This document shows, piece by piece, positions 5,514 to 5,552 of a stretch of DNA of 5,552 nt (within the stretch, counting starts at the first letter, position 1; the number at the start of each line of letters is the position of its first letter). The stretch covers positions 1 through 5,552 of the forward strand of contig CALDKR010000048.1 in NCBI GenBank assembly GCA_937898095.1, in the 5' to 3' direction. The DNA comes from an uncultured Rhodoluna sp. (lineage in GTDB: Bacteria; Actinomycetota; Actinomycetes; Actinomycetales; Microbacteriaceae). The notes below the pieces were generated by a model. It ran no database searches. It saw nothing but the letters and a program-made list of their open reading frames with translations, and was not told the origin of the DNA. The position numbers were made by a program, and so were the translations under genes.

Positions 5514-5552
5514 GCGCCTAGCTCCTGCTTGATTTCATCGATGATTGCCGCA
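5510..5552 (-). CDS. aroK: Probable shikimate kinase, last codons only (5' part outside window)
   Basis: The frame ending in TGA at 5510-5512 gives the C-terminal residues AAIIDEIKQELGA and overlaps the aroB start as ATGA. An amphipathic helix with IIDEI is a typical end for shikimate kinase, which phosphorylates shikimate at the 3-hydroxyl. The main support is position: aroK directly precedes aroB in most actinobacteria. Thirteen residues cannot prove identity; another aro gene ending here, such as aroC, is possible but less likely. Confidence 0.6.
   Translation of the reverse strand, partial: AAIIDEIKQELGA

Noticed and set aside
1..5552. Mobile elements, CRISPR arrays, tRNA or rRNA genes
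   Set aside because: The window is almost fully occupied by core genes on one strand; neither gap is longer than 110 bases and neither contains direct-repeat arrays, transposase fragments or cloverleaf-like sequence.

Overview
The window is a dense, entirely minus-strand stretch of housekeeping genes. Read in the direction of transcription (high to low coordinates) it runs: tail of a probable aroK, aroB, aroQ, efp, nusB, pyrR, pyrB and pyrC, with the end of pyrC cut by the window edge. The order aroK-aroB-aroQ-efp-nusB followed by pyrR-pyrB-pyrC is a classic actinobacterial arrangement. Base composition is about half G+C, spacing is very tight, and no pepQ gene lies between aroQ and efp as it does in mycobacteria and corynebacteria. 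Together these fit a small-genome member of Microbacteriaceae, such as the freshwater or marine Luna-type lineages. The taxon is an inference from gene order and protein flavour, not a database match.

Layout: 5510-5552 holds the last codons of probable aroK. 4431-5513 is aroB and 3981-4415 is aroQ, so this block covers shikimate pathway steps 2 and 3 plus the kinase. A gap of about 107 bases (3874-3980) carries two hairpins and a possible promoter. Then come efp (3310-3873) and nusB (2889-3308), one base apart. A second gap of 110 bases (2779-2888) carries the control region of the pyrimidine operon. Finally pyrR, pyrB and pyrC overlap each other by 4 and 8 bases.

The most informative non-coding element is at 2786-2818. 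It is an RNA hairpin that reproduces the PyrR-binding loop known from Firmicutes and mycobacteria. Its lower stem contains most of the Shine-Dalgarno sequence of pyrR. This suggests autogenous translational repression: PyrR with UMP or UTP would stabilise the hairpin and hide the ribosome site, and the overlapping starts of pyrB and pyrC would carry the repression downstream. All seven substantially covered proteins look intact, with their catalytic residues present. I see no mobile element, CRISPR array, tRNA, rRNA or novel gene system; the region is ordinary core genome with one attractive regulatory RNA.
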